From contig NZ_LT906451.1 in the NCBI RefSeq assembly GCF_900187355.1, positions 1,178,501 through 1,242,500 of the forward strand: a stretch of DNA of 64,000 bases. The letters run 5' to 3'. Positions 43,385 through 53,367 of the stretch are shown here, one piece after another. Positions within the stretch are counted from its first letter, which is position 1. Each line of letters begins with the position of its first letter. The stretch comes from Legionella lansingensis. GTDB lineage: Bacteria > Pseudomonadota > Gammaproteobacteria > Legionellales > Legionellaceae. Position numbers and translations under genes: made by a program. The notes under the pieces were generated by a model. That model worked only from the letters and a program-made list of their open reading frames with translations. It did not search any database and had not been told where the DNA came from.

Positions 43385-44473
43385 ATGTATAACGTTATGA
43401 TCACTGGCGCTGGGAAAATTGGAAGTTTAATTGCCTGCCTGCTGGCAGATAGTGGTGACTACCAAGTTCATATAGCCGATTTGGAGTTCTCAGGAACTGA
43501 CGTTAACCGTTTGTTGCAGGCTATGCCTGAGGTAAAAACAATCGCTTTGGACGTCAAAGATCAAGAGGCCACGCAAAATTATTTAGAGAAAAATAATATT
43601 GTTGCTGTGATCTCAAGTCTCCCTTATTTTCTTAATACGTATGTGGCAAAAGCTGCAAAGGCTGCAAAAGCACATTATTTTGATCTCACTGAAGATACTT
43701 CTGTCACAGAGGCGGTCAAGGCCATTGCTGAAGGGGCACAAACGGCTTTTGTACCTCAGTGCGGTTTGGCACCAGGGTTTATCAGCATTGCTGCAAATAG
43801 CCTGATGAAAGAGTTTGAACGATGTCTGCACGCAAAATTGCGCGTAGGGGCTTTACCTCAACGTGCCAGCAATGCACTACACTATTCTTTAACATGGTCA
43901 ACAGATGGAGTTATTAACGAATACGGTAATCCTTGCTATGGAATTGAAGCAGGCAAACCTGCCGTCCTTAAACCATTAGAAGGATTGGAATCCATTCAAA
44001 TTGATGGCTGTGAATACGAAGCCTTTAATACGTCAGGTGGTTTGGGCAGTTTAGCTGAGTTATATGAGGGTAAAATCCAGAGTTTAAATTATAAGACCAT
44101 GCGCTACCCTGGGCATTGCGAAAAAATGCGCTTACTGATGAATGATTTAAAATTAAATGAAGACCGCGATACCTTAAAACGCATTTTAGAGAACGCCATT
44201 CCCAAAACGTATCAGGATATAGTCATCGTCTATGTTACGGTAGAAGGGATAAAACAGGGCGAACTCACTGAAAAGAGTTACGTGAAGAAAATTTATCCGC
44301 AAGAAATACGTGGTCTAGAGTGGTCTGCCATTCAAGTGAGCACCGCATCGGGTATATGTGCCGTCGTGGATTTGGTTTTGGGTCAAGCCAATGAGTATCA
44401 CGGTCTGATTCTGCAGGAGAATTTCCATTTGACCGATGTGTTATCCAATCGCTTTGGTCTGTATTACGCTTAG
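43385..44473 (+). CDS. lysine 6-dehydrogenase / saccharopine dehydrogenase-like
   Basis: A 362-residue Rossmann oxidoreductase (VMITGAGKIGSLIACLLADSG at the start). The mid-section PQCGLAPGFISIAANSL, FNTSGGLGSLAELYEG and NYKTMRYPGHCEKMRLL match the lysine 6-dehydrogenase and saccharopine dehydrogenase group. The next gene encodes an antiquitin-type aldehyde dehydrogenase, so the likely product is piperideine-6-carboxylate or aminoadipate semialdehyde from lysine or saccharopine; which substrate is used cannot be told. No separate lysine-ketoglutarate reductase gene is nearby, favouring the direct lysine 6-dehydrogenase reading. An ATG at 43379 is also in frame, but it is too close to the GGAGAAGG. 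Confidence 0.85.
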   Translation: MYNVMITGAGKIGSLIACLLADSGDYQVHIADLEFSGTDVNRLLQAMPEVKTIALDVKDQEATQNYLEKNNIVAVISSLPYFLNTYVAKAAKAAKAHYFDLTEDTSVTEAVKAIAEGAQTAFVPQCGLAPGFISIAANSLMKEFERCLHAKLRVGALPQRASNALHYSLTWSTDGVINEYGNPCYGIEAGKPAVLKPLEGLESIQIDGCEYEAFNTSGGLGSLAELYEGKIQSLNYKTMRYPGHCEKMRLLMNDLKLNEDRDTLKRILENAIPKTYQDIVIVYVTVEGIKQGELTEKSYVKKIYPQEIRGLEWSAIQVSTASGICAVVDLVLGQANEYHGLILQENFHLTDVLSNRFGLYYA

Positions 44474-44482
44474 GAGAGGGAG

Positions 44483-46000
44483 ATGGATTTATTAAAACGC
44501 CTTAATATTAATGAGATTAACCCTGGTGCTTTCAGTGGCCAGGGGTGGCAAAGTGAAATAGGAGAGACACGTCTTGCTTCCTTCTGCCCTGCTACTGGGC
44601 TAAAACTTGCTGAAATTGCAACATGCTCTATGAAAGATTATGAAGATGTGATGCAAAGAGCACATGAGGCTGCATTATTGTGGCGTGAGGTACCAGCACC
44701 GCAACGCGGAGAAATTATACGTCAAATCGGACAAGCATTACGTGAACATAAAGATCTATTAGGTAGCTTGGTTTCTCTTGAAATGGGGAAATCAAAGCAA
44801 GAAGGAGATGGTGAGGTTCAAGAGATGATTGACATTGCTGACTTTGCAGTTGGTCAATCGCGCATGCTTTACGGCAAAACCATGCACTCGGAACGTCCGC
44901 AGCACCGCATGTATGAGCAGTGGCATCCCTATGGCATCGTTGGTGTAATATCTGCCTTTAACTTTCCTGTAGCTGTGTGGGCCTGGAATGCGTTTATTTC
45001 TGCTATTTGTGGGAACGTTACCTTGTGGAAACCATCTGCAAAGACGCCTCTTTGTGCTGTTGCTGTACAACATATTTGCAATAAGGTACTACAAAAAAAT
45101 AATTGTCCTGAAATTTTTAGCCTAATTATTCCTGAGTCACATGATGTTGCTGATGCGATGGTCAATGATCAACGTATCCCTCTTATTTCTTTCACAGGTT
45201 CTACTGCTGTAGGTAAACAGGTTGCCATGAAAGTCGCATCTCGCCTTGGCAAAACCATTTTGGAGTTAGGTGGCAACAATGCAATTATTCTTGATGAATC
45301 AGCAGATTTAAACTTGGCTATTCCAGCCATTGTGTTTGGAGCTGTAGGTACGGCCGGACAACGATGTACTTCAACTCGCCGTTTATTTGTTCATCAATCG
45401 ATGTTTAAAGAAGTGGTTAAGCGTTTGCAGCATGCCTATGAGCAAATTACCATTGGTGATCCTTTAGACAGTAAAAATTTAATGGGACCTCTCATTGATG
45501 AACAGGCTGTTAAGCAATTTAAGCATGCGATATCGCGCATCACTGCAGCTGGAGGGCAGATTGTTTTTGGTGGCGAGGCGCTTAACACGGCAGGCTATTT
45601 CGTTCAACCTACATTAGTTACTGATGTAGAGAATCACTGGGACATTGTCCAAGAAGAAACGTTTGCTCCAATTCTTTATGTCATGCCCTATCGCAGCATC
45701 GAAGAGGCCATTGCTTTGCAAAACGGCGTTCCTCAGGGCCTATCTTCTGCCATATTCACACAAAATCTGAAACATGCGGAACTCTATCTAAGTGCCGTAG
45801 GCAGTGATTGTGGTATAGCAAACATCAATATTGGTACCTCAGGTGCTGAGATTGGTGGTGCTTTTGGTGGTGAGAAGGAAACGGGCGGTGGTCGTGAATC
45901 AGGCTCCGATGCTTGGAAGGCCTACATGCGTCGCCAAACGAATACGATTAATTGGGGAGATGCGTTGCCGCTAGCGCAAGGTATTCGTTTTAATATTTAA
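44483..46000 (+). CDS. amaB: aminoadipate-semialdehyde dehydrogenase (ALDH7-like)
   Basis: A 505-residue aldehyde dehydrogenase of the antiquitin class: [49 protein letters not shown] (catalytic Glu region), [16 protein letters not shown] (catalytic Cys) and [23 protein letters not shown] at the C-terminus. In lysine catabolism such enzymes oxidise aminoadipate semialdehyde to 2-aminoadipate with NAD. It starts 9 bases after the saccharopine-dehydrogenase-like gene. The symbol amaB is by family resemblance. Confidence 0.88.
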   Translation: MDLLKRLNINEINPGAFSGQGWQSEIGETRLASFCPATGLKLAEIATCSMKDYEDVMQRAHEAALLWREVPAPQRGEIIRQIGQALREHKDLLGSLVSLEMGKSKQEGDGEVQEMIDIADFAVGQSRMLYGKTMHSERPQHRMYEQWHPYGIVGVISAFNFPVAVWAWNAFISAICGNVTLWKPSAKTPLCAVAVQHICNKVLQKNNCPEIFSLIIPESHDVADAMVNDQRIPLISFTGSTAVGKQVAMKVASRLGKTILELGGNNAIILDESADLNLAIPAIVFGAVGTAGQRCTSTRRLFVHQSMFKEVVKRLQHAYEQITIGDPLDSKNLMGPLIDEQAVKQFKHAISRITAAGGQIVFGGEALNTAGYFVQPTLVTDVENHWDIVQEETFAPILYVMPYRSIEEAIALQNGVPQGLSSAIFTQNLKHAELYLSAVGSDCGIANINIGTSGAEIGGAFGGEKETGGGRESGSDAWKAYMRRQTNTINWGDALPLAQGIRFNI

Positions 46001-46016
46001 CAGAGGATAGGAAATC

Positions 46017-48383
46017 ATGCAGGAACCATTTTTCATTAGGAAGGTCGCGGTTCTCGGTGCTGGCGTAATGGGTGCCCAAATTGCAGCGCATTGTGTAAAT
46101 GCAGGAATTGAAACCTTGTTGTTTGACTTGGCTGCGAAAGAGGGAAACAGTAATGCTTTGATTGATAAGGCGCTTGCTAATTTAGGTAAATTAAAGCCTG
46201 CTCCTTTGGCTACCTCACAAACGGTAGCCTATCTACGAGCACGAAATTATGAAGAACATTTAGCTGATTTGAGCGATTGTGACTTGATCATTGAGGCAAT
46301 CGCTGAGCGCTTGGATTGGAAAGAAGACCTATATCGAAAAATTGCACCGCACTTAAGACAACATTCGATTTTGGTTAGTAATACGTCTGGTCTTAGCATT
46401 AATACACTAGCCGAAGTTTTACCTGCGGTTCATCGTAGTCGCTTTTGTGGTGTTCATTTCTTTAATCCTCCTCGCTATATGCACCTGGCTGAGCTGATTC
46501 CTGCACACACAACAGACAGTCATTTGCTGGATCAGCTTGAAAGCTGGTTAACCAGTCGTCTGGGTAAGGGAGTTGTTCGTGCCAAAGATACCCCTAATTT
46601 TATTGCTAATCGTATAGGTGTTTTCTCTTTATTGGCAACCTTACATCATGCCGAAAGCATGAATCTCGGTTTGGATGAAGTTGATGCACTAACAGGGCCT
46701 TTATTGGGTCGACCAAAATCAGCAACGTTTAGAACAATGGATGTTGTTGGTTTGGATACCATGCAACATGTCGTCCGTACGATGGAAGAACAGTTAACAG
46801 ACGACCCTTGGCACGCACATTTTAGATTACCTGAATGGTTGCTAGGACTCATCAAAGAGGGTGATTTAGGACAAAAAACGGGGCAGGGTATTTACCGTAA
46901 GAATGGTAAAGAGATTGAAGTGTATAATCTTAAGTCAGGTAGTTATCGACCTTCTAAAGGAGAAATTAGTGGGGAAGTGAAGGCGATAATGAAAACTCCG
47001 GATCCTTCACAACGAATGCAGCAATTGGTTTCTTCCGATGATAAGCAGGCTAAATTTTTAACTGCTTGTTATCGCGATCTGTTTCATTATTGTGCTTATC
47101 ATTTGCAAGACATTGCTGATAGCGTTCGTGATGTTGATTTGGCCATTCGCTGGGGATTTGGTTGGCAAGAAGGGCCCTTCGAAACTTGGCAAGTTGCAGG
47201 TATTGCAGCAATGCAAGACATAATAAACAAAGCCAGGGCCAAAAATGAGACTCTAAGTCAAGCAGAGTTACCAGATTGGCTGAAGAGAATCACTGATTTT
47301 TACACGAGTGAGGGTGCTTACGCGCCAAGTCAGCAAAAACATGTCCCGCGCAGTGAGCTTCCCGTTTATCAACGCCAATTTTTCCCAGATCGTGTGTTAA
47401 ATGAAAAAAGATTATATACACCTTCGTTATTTGAAAACGATGGTATTAACTTATGGCTTCTCAAAGATGATGTCGCTGTCGTTAGCTTTAAGAGTAAAGC
47501 CAATACTATTGGTCAAGCGGTTCTGGATGGTTTGGAGCAGGCTATTGATAAAGCAGAAAAAGAATGCCAAGGCTTGATTATTTATCAGTCGGATGCCAAT
47601 AACTTTAGCTCTGGTGCAGACTTGCGAGGTGTTGCTTCCCTTATCCAGGAAGATAGGATGGATGCCTTGGATGCAATGATAAGGCATTTTCAGCAAGTTG
47701 CTATGCGCTTAAAATATTGTGCTATCCCAACCGTTGCTGCGTTGCGTGGTCGTGCACTAGGGGGTGGTTGCGAATTAATGATGCATTGTAATGCTGTTGT
47801 GGCTGCTTTTGAATCATACCCCGGTTTGGTGGAAGCAGGTGTGGGTCTGATTCCCGCAGGTGGTGGTTGTAAGGAAATGGCTATGCGCGCTGCACAAAAA
47901 GCCCAAGATGCTGACTTATTAGTCTTTTTGCAGCCTTATTTCCAACAAATTGCCACCGCTTTTGTTGCCGGTAGTGCTGCTGAAGCTATGCAGAAAGGGT
48001 TTTTAAAAGCAACTGATCACTGGGTTATGCATTCGAATGAAGTCTTGTTTGCGGCTCTTTCGCAAGTAAAGTTAATGCAAGTCATGAATTATCAAACCCC
48101 ACTTAAAACACGCTTTAAAGTGGCAGGTCGTGAAGGGCATGCGCGCTTGCAGGCTGGATTGGTGAATTGGTTAGAAGGTGGTTTTATTTCTCAACATGAT
48201 TATTTTCTTGCTGACCAATTGGCAAGTGTCCTTTGTGGTGGTGATGTTAACCAAGGTGAATTGGTGGATGAGGCTTGGTTGCTGCATCGAGAAAGGGAGG
48301 CATTTATGACTTTGGCTGCAACACCATTGTCGCAGGCTCGAATAGCGCATTTATTAGAAACTGGCAAGCCCTTGCGCAATTAA
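46017..48383 (+). CDS. 3-hydroxyacyl-CoA dehydrogenase / enoyl-CoA hydratase, FadN-like
   Basis: A 788-residue fusion whose order is the reverse of E. coli FadB. Residues 1-190 form the NAD domain (AVLGAGVMGAQIAAHCVNAG, then LVSNTSGLSI and GVHFFNPPRYM). C-terminal dehydrogenase domains extend to about 440. The crotonase domain runs from about 480 on, with NNFSSGADLRGV, ALRGRALGGGCELMMHC and GLVEAGVGLIPAGGG. It hydrates enoyl-CoA and oxidises 3-hydroxyacyl-CoA. This layout matches FadN of Bacillus. It lies 16 bases after the aldehyde dehydrogenase gene with AGGATAGGA upstream, and the thiolase follows. Confidence 0.93.
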   Translation: MQEPFFIRKVAVLGAGVMGAQIAAHCVNAGIETLLFDLAAKEGNSNALIDKALANLGKLKPAPLATSQTVAYLRARNYEEHLADLSDCDLIIEAIAERLDWKEDLYRKIAPHLRQHSILVSNTSGLSINTLAEVLPAVHRSRFCGVHFFNPPRYMHLAELIPAHTTDSHLLDQLESWLTSRLGKGVVRAKDTPNFIANRIGVFSLLATLHHAESMNLGLDEVDALTGPLLGRPKSATFRTMDVVGLDTMQHVVRTMEEQLTDDPWHAHFRLPEWLLGLIKEGDLGQKTGQGIYRKNGKEIEVYNLKSGSYRPSKGEISGEVKAIMKTPDPSQRMQQLVSSDDKQAKFLTACYRDLFHYCAYHLQDIADSVRDVDLAIRWGFGWQEGPFETWQVAGIAAMQDIINKARAKNETLSQAELPDWLKRITDFYTSEGAYAPSQQKHVPRSELPVYQRQFFPDRVLNEKRLYTPSLFENDGINLWLLKDDVAVVSFKSKANTIGQAVLDGLEQAIDKAEKECQGLIIYQSDANNFSSGADLRGVASLIQEDRMDALDAMIRHFQQVAMRLKYCAIPTVAALRGRALGGGCELMMHCNAVVAAFESYPGLVEAGVGLIPAGGGCKEMAMRAAQKAQDADLLVFLQPYFQQIATAFVAGSAAEAMQKGFLKATDHWVMHSNEVLFAALSQVKLMQVMNYQTPLKTRFKVAGREGHARLQAGLVNWLEGGFISQHDYFLADQLASVLCGGDVNQGELVDEAWLLHREREAFMTLAATPLSQARIAHLLETGKPLRN

Positions 48384-48394
48384 GGAGACTTAGG

Positions 48395-49579
48395 ATGACA
48401 AATGTATATGTAGTTGATGTGCTGCGTACCCCTGTTGGCAAAGCCCCAAGAGGTGTTTTTCGTCATACCTTGCCGGATGATTTATTGGCTCATACAATAA
48501 AATCTTTAAAACAACGTAATCAATCTGTAGATTGGCAAGAAATTGGCGACGTGGTAATAGGCTGTGCGATGCCTGAAGCGGAGCAAGGGATGAATGTCGC
48601 ACGTATTGCTTCGCTTTTAGCTGGTATACCACAAAGTGTTCCTGCTATGACGATTAATCGCTTTTGTTCTTCTGGTGTACAAAGTATTGTTACCGCCGCT
48701 TCTTCTATTACAAGTGGTGATATTGCAATGGCTTTGGCAGGAGGTGTAGAAAGTATGTCCATGGTTCCATTAGGTGGTAACAAATACACGGCCAATCCTG
48801 CGATCTTTACTGATGAACATGTCGCCATAGCTTATGGTATGGGTATTACAGCAGAAAACGTTGCCAAGCGTTGGGAAGTGACAAGAGAACAGCAAGATGA
48901 ATTTGCTGCTGAAAGTCATCGACGGGCTGTCGCAGCACAGCAGCGTGGTGATTTTAAAGCGGAAATCACGCCTGTGGAGATCACTGTTCGCCATGCTGAT
49001 TTGGCTACTTCCAAGGTGATAAGCAAGAAAAAACTCATTTCTGACGATGAAGGTCCGCGGGCGGACACATCTTATGAAGCGATTTCTCGCCTTAAACCAG
49101 TTTTTGCTGCTAAAGGAACTGTTACGGCCGGAAATAGTTCACAAACCAGTGATGGTGCAGGAATAGCACTGTTAGCCAATGAAGAAGCCTTGAAGAAATT
49201 TGATCTGCAACCTATGGGACGACTGTGCGGTTATGCGGTAGCTGGCGTTGCGCCTGAAGTAATGGGCATAGGTCCTATCAATGCCATTCCTTTAGCTCTT
49301 AAACGAGCCGGATTAACGCTAGATAAGATGGATTGGATAGAACTCAATGAAGCATTTGCTGCCCAAGCTTTAGCGGTGATTAAAACCCTGGACTTACCTA
49401 GAGACAAAGTAAATCCTTTGGGGGGAGCCATCGCTTTAGGTCATCCGCTGGGGGCCACAGGAGCTATTCGTACAGCCACGTTGCTACATGGACTACGACG
49501 TATAAAAGGAAAATACGGCATGGTCACCATGTGCATAGGAACAGGCATGGGCGCTGCCGCGGTGTTTGAGGCGATTTAG
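48395..49579 (+). CDS. fadA: acetyl-CoA C-acyltransferase (thiolase)
   Basis: A 394-residue thiolase: first catalytic Cys in NRFCSSGVQSIVTAA, His in GGAIALGHPLGATGA and second Cys in TMCIGTGMGAAAVFE. It removes acetyl-CoA from 3-ketoacyl-CoA. A longer ORF starts at 48275 inside the preceding gene, but AAGGAG before the ATG at 48395 sets the start. Partner of the FadN-like enzyme 11 bases upstream. In this operon it may also complete breakdown of crotonyl-CoA derived from lysine. Confidence 0.92.
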   Translation: MTNVYVVDVLRTPVGKAPRGVFRHTLPDDLLAHTIKSLKQRNQSVDWQEIGDVVIGCAMPEAEQGMNVARIASLLAGIPQSVPAMTINRFCSSGVQSIVTAASSITSGDIAMALAGGVESMSMVPLGGNKYTANPAIFTDEHVAIAYGMGITAENVAKRWEVTREQQDEFAAESHRRAVAAQQRGDFKAEITPVEITVRHADLATSKVISKKKLISDDEGPRADTSYEAISRLKPVFAAKGTVTAGNSSQTSDGAGIALLANEEALKKFDLQPMGRLCGYAVAGVAPEVMGIGPINAIPLALKRAGLTLDKMDWIELNEAFAAQALAVIKTLDLPRDKVNPLGGAIALGHPLGATGAIRTATLLHGLRRIKGKYGMVTMCIGTGMGAAAVFEAI

Positions 49580-49592
49580 TTGTTGGTTTTGT

Positions 49593-49676
49593 CATCCTGA
49601 GCGAAAACGAAGGATTTCCTGAGTCTTAGAGAGCATTTACCAAACCGTGTCATCCTCGCTTTCGCGGGGATGACAC
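49593..49676. terminator. dispersed GTCATCC-type repeats with hairpin terminator
   Basis: GTCATCCTGAGCGAAAACGA near 49593 and a strong hairpin GTGTCATCCTCGC (49647-49659) / GCGGGGATGACAC (49664-49676), 12 of 13 paired with a 4-base loop. Both halves are members of the common GTCATCCTGAGCG / GTCATCC repeat types. The position 68 bases after the thiolase stop suggests it ends the operon transcript. Confidence 0.6.
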
Positions 49677-49780
49677 AATGTGACGAATGATCTTGAATCT
49701 TGAGAGAGTCTGTGTTTTTTGCTCATGGATGACAATAAAAGCGCTCTGCCAAAGAATGCTACTTAGTCATAGGAACTCTT

Positions 49781-50764
49781 ATGGACGTCATGCTACTAGA
49801 AAAACCAGGAAGCCCTCTAAAACCCGCTTATCGTAACAAACCCGAACCAAAAGCTACCGAGCTACTGATAAAAATTAAAGCTTGTGGCATTTGCCGCACT
49901 GACTTACATGTTGTTGATGGTGAATTGCAGTATCCCAAACTTCCTCTTATTCCTGGACATCAAATTGTGGGGGTCGTTGAAATGGTAGGTAGTGAAGTAA
50001 ATGGAATTTCCAAGGGACAAAGGGTTGGGGTACCTTGGTTGGGTAGTAGTTGCGGTCAATGTGAGTTTTGTACCTCAGGCCGAGAAAATTTGTGTGATCA
50101 AGCCAAATTCACTGGTTATCAAATTGATGGTGGTTTTGCTGAGTATTGTGTGGCAGATGCTCGCTTTTGCTTTCCTATTTCCGAAAGCTATCCTGATGAT
50201 CAAGCAGCACCCTTGTTTTGTGCTGGGCTAATTGGTTACAGAGCTTTGTTGAAGACCGGCGATGCCAAACATTTAGGGATTTATGGTTTCGGGGCTGCCG
50301 CTCACATTTTGATCCAAGTCGCAGAATATCAACATCGAAAGGTCTATGCTTTTACCAGTCCAGGCGATAAAGCCGCTCAGGATTTTGCCTATAAGTTGGG
50401 GGCCGCTTGGGCAGGAGGATCGGATGAGATGGCACCGCGCTTATTTGATGCAGCGATTATTTTTGCACCAGTAGGCAATTTAGTCCCTGTGGCTTTACGT
50501 GCGACGATGAAAGGTGGAATCGTTGTATGTGCAGGAATTCATATGAGCGATATTCCCAGTTTTCCCTATGAAATTCTTTGGGGTGAAAGAACGTTATGTT
50601 CTGTTGCCAATTTAACTCGAAAAGATGGCGAAGAGTTTTTAGCATTGGCCCCCAAAATACCCATCAAAACCGAGGTTCATACTTATCCTTTAGCTCAAAC
50701 CAATCAGGCTTTAGATGATTTGCGCCACGGGCGATTTACGGGCGCAGCAGTGGTTGTTGTTTAG
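49781..50764 (+). CDS. zinc-dependent alcohol dehydrogenase
   Basis: A 327-residue MDR-family dehydrogenase: catalytic zinc Cys in KACGICRTDLHVVDGE and His in PLIPGHQIVGVVE, and the structural-zinc Cys lobe CGQCEFCTSGRENLC. The cofactor site reads YGFGAAAHILIQVAEYQ, a variant of GxGxxG. Length is slightly short (about 340 is typical). Substrate unknown; the family includes ethanol and long-chain alcohol dehydrogenases. It stands alone and converges with the HDAC-like gene 20 bases away. Confidence 0.88.
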   Translation: MDVMLLEKPGSPLKPAYRNKPEPKATELLIKIKACGICRTDLHVVDGELQYPKLPLIPGHQIVGVVEMVGSEVNGISKGQRVGVPWLGSSCGQCEFCTSGRENLCDQAKFTGYQIDGGFAEYCVADARFCFPISESYPDDQAAPLFCAGLIGYRALLKTGDAKHLGIYGFGAAAHILIQVAEYQHRKVYAFTSPGDKAAQDFAYKLGAAWAGGSDEMAPRLFDAAIIFAPVGNLVPVALRATMKGGIVVCAGIHMSDIPSFPYEILWGERTLCSVANLTRKDGEEFLALAPKIPIKTEVHTYPLAQTNQALDDLRHGRFTGAAVVVV

Positions 50765-50784
50765 TTAGAGGGTGATTTCAACCT

Positions 50785-51705
50785 CTAAGATAATAAGCCA
50801 TGAAGATGAGCTACCGCACATTCACCCAAACCCTGTAAGTTATACCCACCTTCGAGTACTGATAACATTCGACCATTGGAAGTTTTATCAGCAATTTGTT
50901 TAACTTTTTGGGTTATCCATAGATAGTCATCAGGGGTTAATAATAAATTGGCGAGCTCATCTTTATAGTAAGCGTCAAATCCTGCTGAAAAAAATATCAT
51001 GTCTGGGGAAAAATCTTCGATTTGCTTAAACCAGAGCTTTTCAACATGTTCACGATAAGTTTTACCGGTAGTGTATGCAGGTAGAGGAATATTAATAATA
51101 TTCTTCTCTTGTGTATTGGCTCCCCTAAAAGGGTAGAATGGGTGTTGAAAAGTTGAGCAGTATAGAACGCGCTCATCTCTCTTAAAAATATCTTCAGTAC
51201 CATTTCCATGGTGGACGTCAAAATCAACAATAGCAACTCGCTCAAGGTCTAATTGTTCTAAAGCATGGGCGACACCTAAAGCGACATTATTGAAGATACA
51301 AAATCCCATGGCTTTATTTCTTTCGGCATGATGTCCAGGAGGACGGACGTTACAAAAAGCTGCATCGATTTCGTTTTTTAAAATGAGCTCAACACCATAG
51401 ACAACAGCTCCAGCTGCTCGTAATGCTGCTTGTAGAGAATGAGGATTCATCCACACGTCGGGGTCTAATGGCACCAAGCCTTGAGAGGGTGCTATTTTAA
51501 AAATGAAATCCACATATTCTTCATCATGGACTCTGAGCAACTGTTCGCGTGTGGCTAAAGGGGCTTCGTAGTAAGTTATTACTTTATTTAAATCGGAAGC
51601 CTTGACTGCTTGCTCGATACTGCGAAGTCTGTCTGGCTGCTCTGGGTGGAAATCACCCATGTCATGAAGTAAGCAGTCCTTATGTGAAATGAATCCTATT
51701 TGCAT
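50785..51705 (-). CDS. histone-deacetylase-fold amidohydrolase
   Basis: A 306-residue arginase/deacetylase-fold enzyme with the zinc and catalytic motifs RPPGHHAERNKAMGFC, VDFDVHHGNGTEDIF and SAGFDAYYKDELANLLLT, and VLEGGYNLQGLG near the C-terminus. Members remove acetyl groups from acetyl-lysine or acetylated polyamines; acetoin utilisation AcuC is another relative. The residues for zinc (Asp, His, Asp) are present. In an intracellular pathogen a host-targeted role is conceivable, but no secretion signal is seen. Confidence 0.88.
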   Translation of the reverse strand: MQIGFISHKDCLLHDMGDFHPEQPDRLRSIEQAVKASDLNKVITYYEAPLATREQLLRVHDEEYVDFIFKIAPSQGLVPLDPDVWMNPHSLQAALRAAGAVVYGVELILKNEIDAAFCNVRPPGHHAERNKAMGFCIFNNVALGVAHALEQLDLERVAIVDFDVHHGNGTEDIFKRDERVLYCSTFQHPFYPFRGANTQEKNIINIPLPAYTTGKTYREHVEKLWFKQIEDFSPDMIFFSAGFDAYYKDELANLLLTPDDYLWITQKVKQIADKTSNGRMLSVLEGGYNLQGLGECAVAHLHGLLS

Positions 51706-51840
51706 ATTTTATTCCTTAACCCCTTTATTAATTGTAGTCTGCATTCCTTTGTTATTAATGACAAGAATTAAGGCCATTTGGATTTGTAAGTTATATATTC
51801 TACGCTTAGATAGAGGGGATAAATTTATTTAGGAGTAAGC

Positions 51841-52953
51841 ATGCGCATTACGTTTTTGGCTGCTGCATGTCTTTTTACGCATTCAGTTTTTGCTGATGTG
51901 ATTGTTGGGTTTGCAGCCTATGAAAACGGTGATTATACAACGGCTTATCCCCATTTAATTCAAGCAGCCGATGAAGGAAACGATGAGGCAATGTATCTAT
52001 TGGGGCGCATGTATCAATACGGTTACGGTGTTATTAGGGACGATGCAAAAGCAAAGGAATGGTACCAAAAATCTGCGGAAAGAAATAATGCCTTGGCACA
52101 ACTTAGCTTAGGATTTCTTTATGATAATGGCAAAGGGGTAAAACAAGATTTTCAACAGGCCTTTTCCTGGTATATGAAAGCAGCAAGACAAGGGAATGCA
52201 ATTGCTCAACGTAATGTCGGCTTGATGTATTCTGTTGGTGATGGAGTAGCGACCAATGAAGCTAAGGCGTTTGAATGGTTTAAAAAATCTGCTGAACAGG
52301 GTTATGCTCGTGCACAAGTTAATTTAGGTTATCAATACATGATGGGACTGGGCACAACCAAAGATGTGGACAAGGCGCTTTATTGGTATGAAAAAGCGGC
52401 TGAGCAAGGGGATGCTAAAGGACAATATAGTTTAGGTCTGTTATATACGGGTAAATATGGAATTGCGCAAGATCAACGGGCTGCGGCATACTGGTTTTCA
52501 AGTGCTGCTAATCAAGGTCACAAAAATGCCCAAGCCTATTTGGCGTATCAATACCTGAAAGGTTTAGGTGTTGATCAGAATTCCGAAAAGGCGGCCTATT
52601 GGTTTCATGCAGCTGCAGAACAAGGAAACGCACAAGCTCAAGCCGAACTTGGCCAACTTCTTTTAAGTGGAACAGGAATTGATAAGGATTATCAGCAAGC
52701 TGCCTACTGGTTTGGTAAAGCGGCTGATCAAGGGAACGCCATGGCACAAGGAAAGCTTGGTTATTTATATCTAGCAGGGCTAGGGGTCGGTAAGGATCTC
52801 AGTCGGGCTTATGCTTGGCTTAAATTGGCAGCATCAAATAAAAATGAACAGGCCGCAAAAGAGCTTTCACGGTTAGAACCGACTCTTTCTTCACAAGAAA
52901 GAGCACTCGGTGATCAATTATTTGAACAAATCAAAAAAGGAAAAGCGAGTTAA
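51841..52953 (+). CDS. lpnE: Sel1-repeat protein, LpnE-like
   Basis: A 370-residue protein with a signal peptide (RITFLAAACLFTHSVFAD) and eight consecutive Sel1-like repeats of about 36 residues, such as AQLSLGFLYDNGKGVKQD and WYEKAAEQGDAKGQ. The final repeat ends with LGYLYLAGLGVGKDLSRAYA. Repeat number, length and export signal match LpnE of L. pneumophila (about 375 residues, eight repeats), which promotes host entry and trafficking. EnhC is another family member but much longer. The symbol rests on this match; other Sel1 proteins cannot be excluded. Confidence 0.88.
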   Translation: MRITFLAAACLFTHSVFADVIVGFAAYENGDYTTAYPHLIQAADEGNDEAMYLLGRMYQYGYGVIRDDAKAKEWYQKSAERNNALAQLSLGFLYDNGKGVKQDFQQAFSWYMKAARQGNAIAQRNVGLMYSVGDGVATNEAKAFEWFKKSAEQGYARAQVNLGYQYMMGLGTTKDVDKALYWYEKAAEQGDAKGQYSLGLLYTGKYGIAQDQRAAAYWFSSAANQGHKNAQAYLAYQYLKGLGVDQNSEKAAYWFHAAAEQGNAQAQAELGQLLLSGTGIDKDYQQAAYWFGKAADQGNAMAQGKLGYLYLAGLGVGKDLSRAYAWLKLAASNKNEQAAKELSRLEPTLSSQERALGDQLFEQIKKGKAS

Positions 52954-52966
52954 CGTTTATACTCTC

Positions 52967-53242
52967 TTAAAAAGTATCAAAACTTGCGTACTCCTGCCAT
53001 GGTAAATTCTGGCGACTGTAGTTGGTGACTTGCGCATGAGGAGGCCCATTTTGTAGCCAGGCGTCGAATTTTTCGAGTTTATCCGGATCTCCACAAGCAA
53101 TGACTTCTACTCTGCCATCTGGCAAATTGCGCGCCCATCCGGTAATTCCCAATTTTTCCGCTTCCTCTCTAGCAGAGGCGCGAAACCACACTCCCTGTAC
53201 GCGACCAGAAATAAAACAATGCATGCATGAGTGTTTGTCCAT
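52967..53242 (-). CDS. acyP: acylphosphatase
   Basis: A 91-residue acylphosphatase: catalytic Arg in GRVQGVWFRASAREEA and Asn in TGWARNLPDGRVEVIACG. It hydrolyses acyl phosphates. The length is typical (about 90). It starts on the minus strand against the LpnE-like gene (convergent, 13 bases between stops). A longer overlapping ORF in another frame is not real. Confidence 0.93.
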   Translation of the reverse strand: MDKHSCMHCFISGRVQGVWFRASAREEAEKLGITGWARNLPDGRVEVIACGDPDKLEKFDAWLQNGPPHAQVTNYSRQNLPWQEYASFDTF

Positions 53243-53367
53243 TGACCTTTCCTTTTCAAGACATAAACGACAAGATTAGCGTATTCCCCGTAGGGTGTGA
53301 AGTTGATAAGCTGGAGCTCAATCAAGTATAATGTTTGCTCATTCAGTTGAGACTTATTGTTTTTTTT

